Positions 52,705 through 63,594 of a DNA stretch of 64,000 bases are shown here, in pieces. Positions within the stretch are counted from its first letter, which is position 1; every line of letters begins with the position of its first letter. The DNA is from Streptomyces rimosus (GTDB taxonomy: Bacteria; Actinomycetota; Actinomycetes; Streptomycetales; Streptomycetaceae): assembly GCF_008704655.1 (NCBI RefSeq), contig NZ_CP023688.1, positions 7,322,501 through 7,386,500 on the forward strand, written 5' to 3'. A program made the translations under genes and the position numbers. Below the pieces are notes generated by a model that saw only the letters and a program-made list of their open reading frames with translations, searched no databases and was not told the origin of the DNA.

Positions 52705-53418
52705 GTGGAAACCCCCGCCCGGACCGCCCCGGCCGCAGTGATTGTCGCCATCGACGGCCCCGCAGGCACGGGCAAGTCCAGCACCTCCAAGGCCGTCGCC
52801 GCCAAGCTCGGGCTGGGCTACCTGGACACCGGGGCGCAGTACCGCGCGATCACCTGGTGGATGCTGAGCAACGGCGTCGACGTGAACGACGCCGTCGCCG
52901 TGGCGGACGCCTCCGCCAAGCCCGTGATCGTCTCCGGCACCGACCCGGCCGCGCCCACCATCACCGTGGACGGCCTGGACGCCGCGGGACCGATCCGTAC
53001 CCAGCAGGTCACCTCGGCCGTCAGCGCCGTCAGCGCCGTCCCCGAGGTACGCACCCGCATCACCGAGCTGCAGCGCGAGATCGCCGCCGCGGCCCCGCAC
53101 GGCATCGTCGTCGAGGGCCGGGACATCGGCAGCACCGTACTGCCCGACGCCGACCTGAAGGTCTTCCTCACCGCGTCGCCGGAGGCCCGCGCCGCCCGCC
53201 GCAGCGGCGAGCTGACCGGCAAGGACGCCGCCGACCTGGCGGCCACCCAGGCCGCTCTGATCAAGCGGGACGCGGCCGACTCCTCCCGGAAGACCTCGCC
53301 GCTGGCCAAGGCGGACGACGCGGTCGAGGTGGACACCACCGACCTGACGCTGGACCAGGTCGTCGAGTGCGTGGTCACCCTCACCGAGGCGGCGATGGCC
53401 GCGAAGGCGGCGCGGTGA
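52705..53418 (+). CDS. cmk: Cytidylate kinase
   Basis: This 237-residue kinase phosphorylates CMP and dCMP. The P-loop is VIVAIDGPAGTGKSSTSK. YLDTGAQYRAITWWML binds the nucleotide, and GIVVEGRDIGSTVLPDADLK and RRSGELTGKDAAD complete the fold. AGGAAGG at 52687-52693 overlaps the upstream GTG at 52693, so GTG 52705 (METPARTAPA) is preferred. It overlaps plsC by four bases. The cmk-plsC-der order is typical. Confidence 0.95.
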   Translation: METPARTAPAAVIVAIDGPAGTGKSSTSKAVAAKLGLGYLDTGAQYRAITWWMLSNGVDVNDAVAVADASAKPVIVSGTDPAAPTITVDGLDAAGPIRTQQVTSAVSAVSAVPEVRTRITELQREIAAAAPHGIVVEGRDIGSTVLPDADLKVFLTASPEARAARRSGELTGKDAADLAATQAALIKRDAADSSRKTSPLAKADDAVEVDTTDLTLDQVVECVVTLTEAAMAAKAAR

Positions 53419-54089
53419 CGCGCAGCGGACGGGCGGCGGACGGCGACCGGACGCCGAGCGCGGCCGGTGCCGCGGTCGGGCGGCGGATCGGCATCGGCCT
53501 GATGTACGGACTGTGGAAGCCGCGGGTGCTGGGCGCCTGGCGGGTCCCGGCCACCGGGCCGGTGATCCTCGCGGTCAACCACACCCACGGCCTGGACGGC
53601 CCGATGGTGATGGGCACCGCGCCCCGGCCGGTGCACTTCCTGATCAAGAAGGAAGCATTCGTCGGCCCGCTGGACCCGTTCCTGCACGGTATCGGCCAGT
53701 TGAAGGTGGACCGCTCCGGCACCGACCGCAAGGCCGTCACCGACGCGCTGACCGTGCTGAAGAACGACGGTGTACTGGGGATCTTCCCGGAGGGCACCCG
53801 GGGCGAGGGCAACTTCGCCTCGCTGCGCGCCGGCCTGGCGTACTTCGCGGTGCGCTCCGGGGCCCCGGTGGTGCCGGTGGCCGTGCTGGGCAGCGCGGAG
53901 CGCCGCAGCCGGGCCGTCAAGGCGGTGCCGCCGCTGCGCAGCCGCGTGGACGTGGTCTTCGGCGAGGCGTTCGCGGCCGGTGACGGCAGCGGCCGGCGCA
54001 CCCGTACGGCGCTGGACGCGGCGACGACGCGCATACAGGAGCGGCTGACCGCTCACCTTGCCCAGGCCAGGCGCCTGACCGGGCACTGA
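53415..54089 (+). CDS. 1-acyl-sn-glycerol-3-phosphate acyltransferase (PlsC family)
   Basis: This 224-residue acyltransferase of phospholipid synthesis has the motif NHTHGLDGP (NH-x4-D) and the substrate motif GIFPEGTRGEGNF. VPVAVLGSAER is the fourth block. Start GTG 53415 overlaps the cmk stop (GTGA). A hydrophobic N-terminal segment (IGIGLMYGLWKPRVLGAW) may associate with the membrane. Confidence 0.92.
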   Translation: MTRSGRAADGDRTPSAAGAAVGRRIGIGLMYGLWKPRVLGAWRVPATGPVILAVNHTHGLDGPMVMGTAPRPVHFLIKKEAFVGPLDPFLHGIGQLKVDRSGTDRKAVTDALTVLKNDGVLGIFPEGTRGEGNFASLRAGLAYFAVRSGAPVVPVAVLGSAERRSRAVKAVPPLRSRVDVVFGEAFAAGDGSGRRTRTALDAATTRIQERLTAHLAQARRLTGH

Positions 54090-54102
54090 ACGAGACTTGT
54101 AG

Positions 54103-54126
54103 GGCGCCCGCGCACCAGCGGGCGCC
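54103..54126. terminator. Hairpin between plsC and der
   Basis: A 9-bp stem GGCGCCCGC/GCGGGCGCC (54103-54111 with 54118-54126) and 6-base loop lies in the 64-bp plsC-der gap. It may attenuate rather than end transcription, since der follows closely. Confidence 0.45.
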
Positions 54127-54153
54127 GTTGACGGAGAACGAGGAACGGACTTC

Positions 54154-55614
54154 ATGAACGACCAGATCCCCACCGGCGACGAGCACGGTGCGCTTGGTGA
54201 CGCCGAGTACACGGAGTTCATGGAGCTCGCCGCGCAGGAGGGCTTCGACCTGGAGGAGGTCGAGGGCGACATCGCCGCGGCCGGGCACGGCCCGCTGCCC
54301 GTCCTCGCCGTCGTCGGCCGCCCCAATGTCGGCAAGTCGACCCTGGTGAACCGCATGATCGGCCGCCGTGAGGCGGTCGTCGAGGACAAGCCGGGCGTCA
54401 CCCGCGACCGGGTCACCTACGAGGCCGAGTGGAACGGCCGCCGCTTCAAGGTCGTCGACACCGGCGGCTGGGAGCAGGACGTCCTCGGCATCGACGCGTC
54501 GGTGGCCGCCCAGGCCGAGTTCGCGATCGAGGCCGCCGACGCGGTGGTCTTCGTGGTGGACGCCAAGGTCGGCGCCACCGACACCGACGAGGCCGTGGTC
54601 AAGCTGCTGCGCCGGGCCGGCAAGCCGGTCGTGCTGGTCGCCAACAAGGTGGACGGGCCGTCCGGCGAGGCCGACGCCGCCATGCTGTGGTCGCTGGGCC
54701 TGGGCGAGCCGCACCCGATCTCCGCGCTGCACGGCCGCGGCACCGGCGACATGCTCGACGCCGCCCTCGAAGCGCTGCCCGAGGCGCCCGAGCAGCTCTT
54801 CGGCACCCCGCTCGGCGGGCCGCGCCGGATCGCGCTGATCGGCCGTCCGAACGTCGGCAAGTCCTCGCTGCTGAACAAGCTCGCCGGCGAGGAGCGGGTG
54901 GTCGTCAACGAGATGGCGGGCACCACCCGCGACCCGGTCGACGAGCTGATCGAGCTGGGCGGCAAGACCTGGAAGTTCGTGGACACCGCGGGCATCCGCA
55001 AGCGCGTCCACCTCCAGGCGGGCGCCGACTACTACGCCTCGCTGCGCACCGCGGCCGCCGTGGAGAAGGCCGAGGTCGCGATCGTCCTGATCGACGCGAG
55101 CGAGTCCATCAGCGTCCAGGACCAGCGGATCATCACGATGGCCGTGGAGGCGGGCCGCGCGCTGGTCATCGCCTACAACAAGTGGGACCAGCTCGACGAG
55201 GAGCGCCGCTTCTACCTGGAGCGGGAGATCGAGCGGGACCTCGTGCAGATCCCGTGGGCGATGCGGGTCAACGTCTCGGCGCGCACCGGCCGCCACATGG
55301 ACAAGCTCGTCCCGGCGATCGAGACGGCGATCGAGGGCTGGGAGACCCGGGTGCCCACCGGCCGCCTGAACGCCTTCCTCGGTGAGATCGTCGCCGCCCA
55401 CCCGCACCCGATCCGGGGCGGCAAGCAGCCGCGCATCCTCTTCGGCACCCAGGCGGGCACCAAGCCGCCGCGCTTCGTGCTCTTCGCCTCCGGCTTCCTG
55501 GAGGCCGGCTACCGCCGCTTCGTCGAGCGCCGGCTGCGCGAGGAGTTCGGCTTCGAGGGGACGCCGATCCACATCTCGGTGCGGGTGCGCGAGAAGCGCA
55601 GCAAGAAGAAGTAA
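54154..55614 (+). CDS. der: GTPase Der (EngA), ribosome assembly
   Basis: This 486-residue essential GTPase for 50S assembly has two consecutive G domains. The first has [12 protein letters not shown] (about residue 55), VVDTGGWEQ and NKVD. The second has [12 protein letters not shown] (about residue 230), FVDTAGI and NKWD. The C-terminal KH-like domain ends with a lysine/arginine tail. The acidic N-terminal extension of about 45 residues is typical of actinobacteria. ATG 54154 follows GAACGAGGA. It is followed by a strong hairpin. Confidence 0.96.
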   Translation: MNDQIPTGDEHGALGDAEYTEFMELAAQEGFDLEEVEGDIAAAGHGPLPVLAVVGRPNVGKSTLVNRMIGRREAVVEDKPGVTRDRVTYEAEWNGRRFKVVDTGGWEQDVLGIDASVAAQAEFAIEAADAVVFVVDAKVGATDTDEAVVKLLRRAGKPVVLVANKVDGPSGEADAAMLWSLGLGEPHPISALHGRGTGDMLDAALEALPEAPEQLFGTPLGGPRRIALIGRPNVGKSSLLNKLAGEERVVVNEMAGTTRDPVDELIELGGKTWKFVDTAGIRKRVHLQAGADYYASLRTAAAVEKAEVAIVLIDASESISVQDQRIITMAVEAGRALVIAYNKWDQLDEERRFYLEREIERDLVQIPWAMRVNVSARTGRHMDKLVPAIETAIEGWETRVPTGRLNAFLGEIVAAHPHPIRGGKQPRILFGTQAGTKPPRFVLFASGFLEAGYRRFVERRLREEFGFEGTPIHISVRVREKRSKKK

Positions 55615-55630
55615 CAGCGGCAAGAAGACG

Positions 55631-55658
55631 GCGGGGCGGCTCTTCCGGGCCGCCCCGC
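55631..55658. terminator. Terminator after der
   Basis: A 10-bp GC stem (55631-55640 with 55649-55658) with an 8-base loop and downstream TGTCGTTCT lies between convergent genes. Confidence 0.75.
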
Positions 55659-55710
55659 TGTCGTTCTCGCGTACGGGCGTGGGGTCACGCCTGCCGTACG
55701 GACGGGCCGG

Positions 55711-56109
55711 TCAGTGCCCGTGCGGCCGGTACTCGCGGGGTGCCGGCGGCAGCGCCGGGGGGAAGTGGCCGCGCGCGGGGCCGCCCGCGTGCTGCGGGTG
55801 GCCGTGGTACTGCTGTCGGGCGGCGGGCTCCCAGTGGCCGGCCGACGGGAGGTGGCCGGTCGCGGTGGTCGTACGGCCCCAGATGCTCCGCATCGCCTCG
55901 GCGCTCAGCCCTTCCTCGCCCGAACGGTCCCCTGGCAGCGCCCGGAAGGAGCGGCGGTACTCGGCGTACAGCGAGTCGTAGATCGGCGTGGCCGACACGG
56001 GGGCGGCGTGGGGGGCCGTCACGGTCGCCGTGGTCGCGTCGTGCGACGGGCGCATGCCGGGGATCTGGTAGGGATACGGGACGCGGGTGGACGGGTCGTA
56101 TGGATGCAC
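55711..56109 (-). CDS. Hypothetical protein, Pro/His/Tyr-rich
   Basis: About 132 residues from GTG 56109. No domain is recognised. The N terminus (HPYDPSTRVPYPYQIPGMRP) and C terminus (HPQHAGGPARGHFPPALPP) are disordered. A central helix-forming part (PIYDSLYAEYRRSFRALPGD, then EEGLSAEAMRSIWG) may be structured. The start is uncertain because no good ribosome site is visible. Its position after der recalls a hypothetical gene in other Streptomyces. Confidence 0.6.
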   Translation of the reverse strand: MHPYDPSTRVPYPYQIPGMRPSHDATTATVTAPHAAPVSATPIYDSLYAEYRRSFRALPGDRSGEEGLSAEAMRSIWGRTTTATGHLPSAGHWEPAARQQYHGHPQHAGGPARGHFPPALPPAPREYRPHGH

Positions 56110-56336
56110 GTCTGTGCCAACGACCCCGATGCTCCCGGGATGCGGCCTTGGCGAAGAATCGGCTGATCGGCGGGGAGCGCGCGACCGGCTCACGGCCGGC
56201 TCGCCGGGCGGCGCCCGGCCGGTCCGGGCGGCCGCCACGTGCCGGAAGGCCGCCCCGCGCCGCTCGGTACGAGCACGGCACGGGACGGCCTTCCGGTGCG
56301 GTCGCCCACCAGGACCGCCGGGAGAGGGCTTCGGTG

Positions 56337-57155
56337 TCAGGTGCCCGCCAGCGGCATCGCGGCGGCCACCAGCTTGCCTTCGGCGGCGGCCTTCTCCATG
56401 GCCTCGCGCATCAGGTCCTCGCGCGGCTGGTGGCCGATGGCGCCGACCGGTGCCGCGTACACCAGCACGGTCTGCGCCTTGCCCGCGGCGGAGCGCCAGC
56501 CGTCCGAGACGGGCAGCGGCTGGTGCGCCTGCCACCAGGAGACGGGCTGGCCGCCGTCGGTGCCGGGCTGGAGGATGGCGTGCAGCCGACCGCCGGCCAG
56601 CAGCACCGACCAGCCCGGGTTGGCGGCGGGCAGTACGGACATGTCCGTGACCGGCGCGAAGCCGTGCTCCAGGAGCAGCGGCAGGAACGCGTCGCCCGGT
56701 TCGGTGGAGCCGGGGCGGGCGATGGCGCCGGCGGGCTCGACGACCAGGGCGGGGCGCAGGTCGTTCTCGACCAGGACCAGGCCGCAGGTGACACCGAGTG
56801 TCGCCTGCCGGGGCTCGCCCGGGAGCGCGGCGAACGGGGTGGCGGGCGGGCGGCCCGAGGGTGCGGCCCCGTCCCCGTCCGCGCCGGTGATGGAGCGCAC
56901 CGCGCCCTGGAGCTGCTCCTCGGAGACCGGCACGACCTGCGAGGGGATGCACGACGCGTGCGCGAACGCGAGCACCGCGGTCTCCTCGCCCACGAACAGG
57001 ACGGTGCTGGTGCGCTCCTGGTCGCTGTCGCCGGGGGTGCGGCAGGAGGTGCAGTCGTAGTTGCCGGGGGCGTTGCCACCGGCCAGCAGGCAGTCGGCTT
57101 CTTCGTCACCGATCTCGGCGCGTACGTCGTCACTGACGTCGAGCATGCGCGGCAC
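56337..57155 (-). CDS. Hypothetical protein with N-terminal Cys cluster
   Basis: This 272-residue soluble protein is not recognised. Near the N terminus, EADCLLAGGNAPGNYDCTSC places three cysteines (C-x14-C-x2-C), possibly metal-binding. The rest alternates strands and helices (TSTVLFVGEETAVLAFAHAS, GWSVLLAGGRLHAILQPGTD) and ends with a helix. GTG 57155 has GAGGAG six bases upstream and is preferred over ATG 57146. It is divergent from the Rpf-LysM gene across a 589-bp gap. Confidence 0.72.
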   Translation of the reverse strand: MPRMLDVSDDVRAEIGDEEADCLLAGGNAPGNYDCTSCRTPGDSDQERTSTVLFVGEETAVLAFAHASCIPSQVVPVSEEQLQGAVRSITGADGDGAAPSGRPPATPFAALPGEPRQATLGVTCGLVLVENDLRPALVVEPAGAIARPGSTEPGDAFLPLLLEHGFAPVTDMSVLPAANPGWSVLLAGGRLHAILQPGTDGGQPVSWWQAHQPLPVSDGWRSAAGKAQTVLVYAAPVGAIGHQPREDLMREAMEKAAAEGKLVAAAMPLAGT

Positions 57156-57470
57156 GGATGGCTCCTCGATCGTTGCGCGGGCTTGCCGGGCGGTCCCCGG
57201 CTCGTACCTGGACAACGGGCGATCTGTGGCCGGGGTCACGCGTGGCGGGGTGCGCGATCGAACCGTTCGAAGCGCAGCGTGAGATGTGGCCCGGAACCGC
57301 TCACTCCCTGCCATCCGGTGCGGGGGGCACGGAAGTTCCGGCGGTGAACTGGGTCACAGATCGCCGGGGCGACTGGCGGATATATGAGGAAATCGGCGAA
57401 TCAAGTGGGTGGCCTAAATTGGCCGATACCTCCGGTAACGCCCGACTGGCCAGGAGGGACGGCGGCGCGG

Positions 57471-58404
<934 letters not shown>

Positions 58405-58421
58405 GCCGTGGGGGACGCGGC

Positions 58422-58522
58422 CCGGTTCCCGCGGGCGCCCGCGGGAACCGGCACGGCCCCGCTCCCCGCCCCTGTAGATGAGCCGAACGCCCCATCCGGT
58501 CGTCCGCCGACCGGGTGGGGCG
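58422..58522. terminator. Two consecutive hairpins between the Rpf genes
   Basis: A 14-bp inverted repeat (58422-58435 with 58438-58451) lies 18 bases after the first Rpf gene. A second, nearly perfect 15-bp repeat (58488-58502 with 58508-58522) follows. The two Rpf genes are therefore probably separate transcripts. Confidence 0.75.
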
Positions 58523-58572
58523 TCGCGCAGTCGGCGGCACAACGGAGGCGGCACGCCCGGACCCGTGCCTAG

Positions 58573-59714
<1,142 letters not shown>

Positions 59715-59718
<4 letters not shown>

Positions 59719-62426
59719 GCGCCCGGCTCCGCCAGCCCCGCTGATCTGCCCCGCTCCGCCAGGACCTGATGGGCAGGGCCGCGGGCCACGATCCGGCCGG
59801 CCGCCATCGCGTACACCGTGTCGGCCAGTCCGGCGACGAGATCGAGATCGTGCTCGACGACCAGCAGCGCGGTGCCGTCGGCCGCCAGTGTGCGCAGCAC
59901 ATCGGCCAGCGCCGCCACTTCCGCACTGTCCAGACCCGCCGCGGGCTCGTCCAGCAGCAGCGTGCGCGGACGGCCCGCGACGGCGCGCGCCAGCTCTACG
60001 CGACGCAGCGTGCCGGTGTCCAGCCCGGCTACGGGCGCGGTGCGCAGTGGCCCGTCCAGGGAGAGCAGGTCCAGCGCGCGCGTGGTGGCGGCGGCCGGAT
60101 CGGGCACGCCGCTCTGCTCGGCGCCCACCCGTACGTTTTCGGTCACGTTCAGTCCCTCGAACACGGCGAGCTGCTGGAAGGTCCGGGCCAGCCCGAGGCG
60201 GGCCCGCGCGTGGGCGGACCTGCGGGTGATGTCGGCCCCGTCGAGCAGCACCCGCCCTCCGGCCGGGCGCAGGGTGCCGCACAGGCAGTGGAACAGGGTG
60301 CTCTTGCCCGCGCCGTTGGGACCGATGAGCGCGGTGATCCGGCCGGGAGCGACGGTCAGGTCCACCCCGTCCAGCGCGGTGAAGCCGTCGTAGCGGGCCC
60401 GGACGGCGCGGGCGGTGAGGCGGCCGGCGGGGGCGGGGGAGACGGGCGAGGGCGCGGTACGGGGGAGAGGGCGGTGCGGAGCCGAGGCGCGGGGCTCGGG
60501 GGTGCGGTGTTCGGACGTACGCCCATCGGCGCTCGTACGTACCGGCTCCCGCGCCACCGCCAACCGCTCCCGCACTCGCGCGCCCAGCGGAGTCAGCCGC
60601 ACCTCCGGGACGGCGAACAGGCGGGCAGCGGCGTCGCGTAGAGCTGCGTACGGGCCGTGCGGGAGGCGGCCGGCGAGGACGGCGAGCACGCCGATCACCG
60701 CGGCGGCGGCCCCGCCCGCGGCCCCCGCGTCCAGGCCGACCAGCAGAACCGCGGCGGTGAGCGCGCCCAGCAGGCTGTCGGCGCCGAGGACGACCACGGC
60801 CGCGAACCACAGCAGGCCGCGCACCGGGTCGTAGGACGTGGCGTCGAAGGTGCGCAGCGCCATGCCGAGCATGCCGCCGCCCAGTGCGGCCAGTGCGGCG
60901 CCCACCACAAAGGCCGCCAGTTTCAGCGCCGGTACGGGCACTCCGGCAGCGGCCGCCCCTGGCTCGTGGTCGCGCATCGCGGCCAGCGCGCGCCCGGTGC
61001 GGCCACGGCGCAGCGCTGCCACGGCGAGCAGCGCGAGGCCCAGCAGCGCCAGTTCCAGGACGTAGTAGGCGCGGTCGGCGGTGAAGCCGGCGGGGCGGTC
61101 GAGAGTGAGGCCCGCGGTGGCGTACGGCTGGTCGAAGACGAACCGGCTGACCGCGACGCCGAAGGCGAGGGTGGCCAGGGCCGTAGCCAGGCCGTGCCCG
61201 CGCAGCGCGGGCCGCCCGGTAAGAAGGCCGAGCGGCGCGGTCAGCAGGACGGCCAGCAGCAGCGCGAGCAGTCCGGGGACGGCCGGTACACCCGGGAAGC
61301 GGCCGGCCGCGAGCAGCGCGGTGAACAGGGCGCCCAGCCCGGCGTACGCGGCCTGCCCCAGCGAGATCTGGCCGCCGCGCCCGGTGACCACGACCAGGGA
61401 GAGCAGCACCACGCCGAGCGCCGGTACCTGGACGGCGGTGCGCAGGTCGCCGCCCGCGAAGCCGAGGGGCAGCAGGAAGAGGATGCCGCAGACCAGCCAG
61501 GCGCGGCCGTCGTGGTCGGGCAGCGGGCCGGTGCGCGGGGCGGCGCCGTCGGACGCGGCCGGCCCGGTACGGGCGGAGCCGAGACCGCGCAGGGCCGGGG
61601 CCGCGACGAGCAGCGCCACCACGAACAGGTTGGCGCCCACGGCCTGCACCAGCGGCTCCAGGCTGCCGCCCGGGTGCAGCCGGGTGAGCTGGCTCTGCGC
61701 GACGCCGATGCCCAGCGCGACGGCCACCGCCACCGGCAGGCTGCGCAGCCCGGCGGCCACCGCGACCGCCATCACCTCCATGACCAGCAGCGGCAGCCCG
61801 TACGGGTCCAGACGCAGCAGCGGGGCCAGCAGGATGCCGGTCAGCCCGGCGGTGAAGGAGCCGAAGGCCCAGCCGGCGGCGGCGACCCGGTCGGCGTCGA
61901 TGCCGCCGAGGACGGCGAGCGGCCGGTTGTCGACGACGGCGCGCACCTCGCGCCCGAAGCGGGTCCAGCGGGTGACGGCGGCGACCCCGGCGGCCAGCGT
62001 GACGGCGGTGCCCAGCTGCACCCAGGGGTCGTCGGGCAGCAGCGCGGGCGCGTCCGCGCGCGCCCCGGGCCCCCACAGCAGGCCCGCCCCGCCGACCAGG
62101 AGGACGAAGACGCCGAGCGAGGCGACCAGGGTGCGGGCCGGTCCGGCGCCGCTGACGGCCAGCGGGCGGAAGACGGCCCGGTCCAGCGCGAGCCCGGTGC
62201 CGGGCGCGACGAGGAGGAGGGTGACGGCGGCGGCGAGCGGCAGCGGCCAGTTCCAGCCGACCGCCAGCTGCCGCAGGACGTAGGCGCACACCATGGCGAC
62301 CGCGCCGTGCGCGAAGTTCAGCACGCCGGTGGCCCGGTAGGTGACGATCAGTCCGATGCCGGTGAGCGCGGCGGCGCTGCCCACCGCGAGGCCCGCCAGG
62401 GTGAGGTCGTACGAGAGCGAGCTCAC
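59715..62426 (-). CDS. LivH-LivM-LivG fusion: two permeases and an ATPase in one protein
   Basis: This 903-residue fusion has residues about 1-290 as LivH-like permease (TYRATGVLNFAHGAVAMVCA). Residues about 305-620 are LivM-like permease (GQISLGQAAYAGLGALFTAL). A charged linker (about 630-668) and a LivG-like ATPase (about 669-903) follow. The ATPase has a normal Walker A (GPNGAGKST) and Walker B (TLLLDEPAAGLD). Its signature is degraded to LDTGTLRRVELARA; LivG usually has a YGxQRRLEIARA form. Import of hydrophobic amino acids or related solutes is likely. The start ATG 62426 overlaps the upstream small membrane-protein gene. Confidence 0.92.
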
Positions 62427-62932
62427 CGCCGGGCGCCGGGGCGCGGGCCGCCGGGCTCACAGACGGGGCAGGGCGCGAGCGGTCCCGCGGCCTCGGCTTC
62501 CGGCGGCCCGTCCACGGGCCGGGCGTCCGGGCGGCCCGCCACGAGCGGGCAGCCGGGCCGGTGCAGGAGCGTCCCGCCGGGTACGGCGAGCGGCGGACCG
62601 GCATCGTCCGGTACGGCCTCCCGCGCGGCCGGGGAGCCGTTCGCGCCGGGCGGCGTCCCGTCGGCCCCGTACGCGACCAGCAGCCCGTACAACTCCTCGA
62701 CCCGGGCCGCCGCCAGGCCCGTCTCGCCCCGCGCCACCAGCACCGCACCCGCGACGATCAGCGCGGCGCCCGGGATCGAGCAGGACGCCAGGAACGGGAT
62801 CTGGCGCTCGGCGAACCGCTCGCCGGAGACGCCGTACCAGCCGACCGCGCACAGCACCGCCCCGCCCGCCAGCGCCGCCCAGCCGCCCCACGGCACCAGG
62901 CGCGCGCCGGACCGTGTCCGCGCGTTGCGCAT
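62423..62932 (-). CDS. Small membrane protein with C-terminal His/Cys motif, first gene of the Liv operon
   Basis: This 169-residue protein has two membrane segments (WAALAGGAVLCAVGWYGVSG and FLASCSIPGAALIVAGAVLV). A cytoplasmic or external tail ends LLHRPGCPLVAGR then LAPCPVCEPGG. The H-x3-C plus C-x2-C pattern resembles small zinc-binding or Ada-like metal motifs. The start ATG 62932 has GAGGGGG five bases upstream; a longer open frame is not supported. It overlaps the transporter fusion by four bases, so it is probably an accessory subunit of unknown role. Confidence 0.8.
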   Translation of the reverse strand: MRNARTRSGARLVPWGGWAALAGGAVLCAVGWYGVSGERFAERQIPFLASCSIPGAALIVAGAVLVARGETGLAAARVEELYGLLVAYGADGTPPGANGSPAAREAVPDDAGPPLAVPGGTLLHRPGCPLVAGRPDARPVDGPPEAEAAGPLAPCPVCEPGGPRPGARR

Positions 62933-63045
62933 CACGCCCCCTCGCGACTTTCGGCGAATAGCGCCACTATGCCCTGTGGAAACAGCACCTAGAAGGTTTG
63001 TGCCAGACCGGCTCGGAGCGGTCGCGACGACAGGCGGTGGTGTAC

Positions 63046-63594
63046 ATGACGTTCCGTGGGGGGACAGCGCGGCGGGTTCCGGCGCTGGTGGCGGCGGTGC
63101 TGCTGGTGGCGGCCGGTACCGCGGGGTGCGGGGACGCCGACGACGGCGGGCAGCCCGCGCCGAGCGGGGCCTCGGGTTCGGGGAATGCGGGTACGGGCAC
63201 GGCCACCGCCGGTTCACCGTCCTCGGGCAGCGCTCCGGCCGACCCGGCCGCCGCCGAGCGGGAGATCAAGGAGAACTGGCAGAAGTTCTTCGACCCGAAC
63301 CTGTCCAACGCCGAGAAGGCCAAGTACCTCCAGAACGGCGAGCAGCTGCGCCTGCTGCTGGAGGCGTTCAACGGCGACCAGCGGGGCCGGCAGGTCGGGG
63401 CGCAGGTGTCCGCCGTACGCTTCACCTCCGCGACCGAGGCCGACGTGACGTACAGCCTCACCCTCAAGAAGGCCACCGCGCTGCCGAACGCCAAGGGCGT
63501 CTCCGTCTACCAGGACAAGGTGTGGAAGGTCTCCCTCAAGACCCTGTGCGCGCTGGTGGGCATGAGCGGCAATGCGAGCGCGCCGGGCTGCTGA
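63046..63594 (+). CDS. Lipoprotein with Mtb12-like (NTF2-fold) domain
   Basis: This 182-residue lipoprotein has a lipobox AAGTAGC (Cys near residue 26). A Ser/Gly/Thr-rich linker to about residue 65 and a domain AEREIKENWQKFFDPNLSNA with LLLEAF and VTYSLTLKKATALPNAKGVS follow, resembling mycobacterial low-molecular-weight antigen Mtb12. It ends NASAPGC. The function of the family is unknown. The start ATG 63046 has only a weak ribosome site. It is divergent from the Liv operon and overlaps the next gene by 23 bp. Confidence 0.82.
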   Translation: MTFRGGTARRVPALVAAVLLVAAGTAGCGDADDGGQPAPSGASGSGNAGTGTATAGSPSSGSAPADPAAAEREIKENWQKFFDPNLSNAEKAKYLQNGEQLRLLLEAFNGDQRGRQVGAQVSAVRFTSATEADVTYSLTLKKATALPNAKGVSVYQDKVWKVSLKTLCALVGMSGNASAPGC

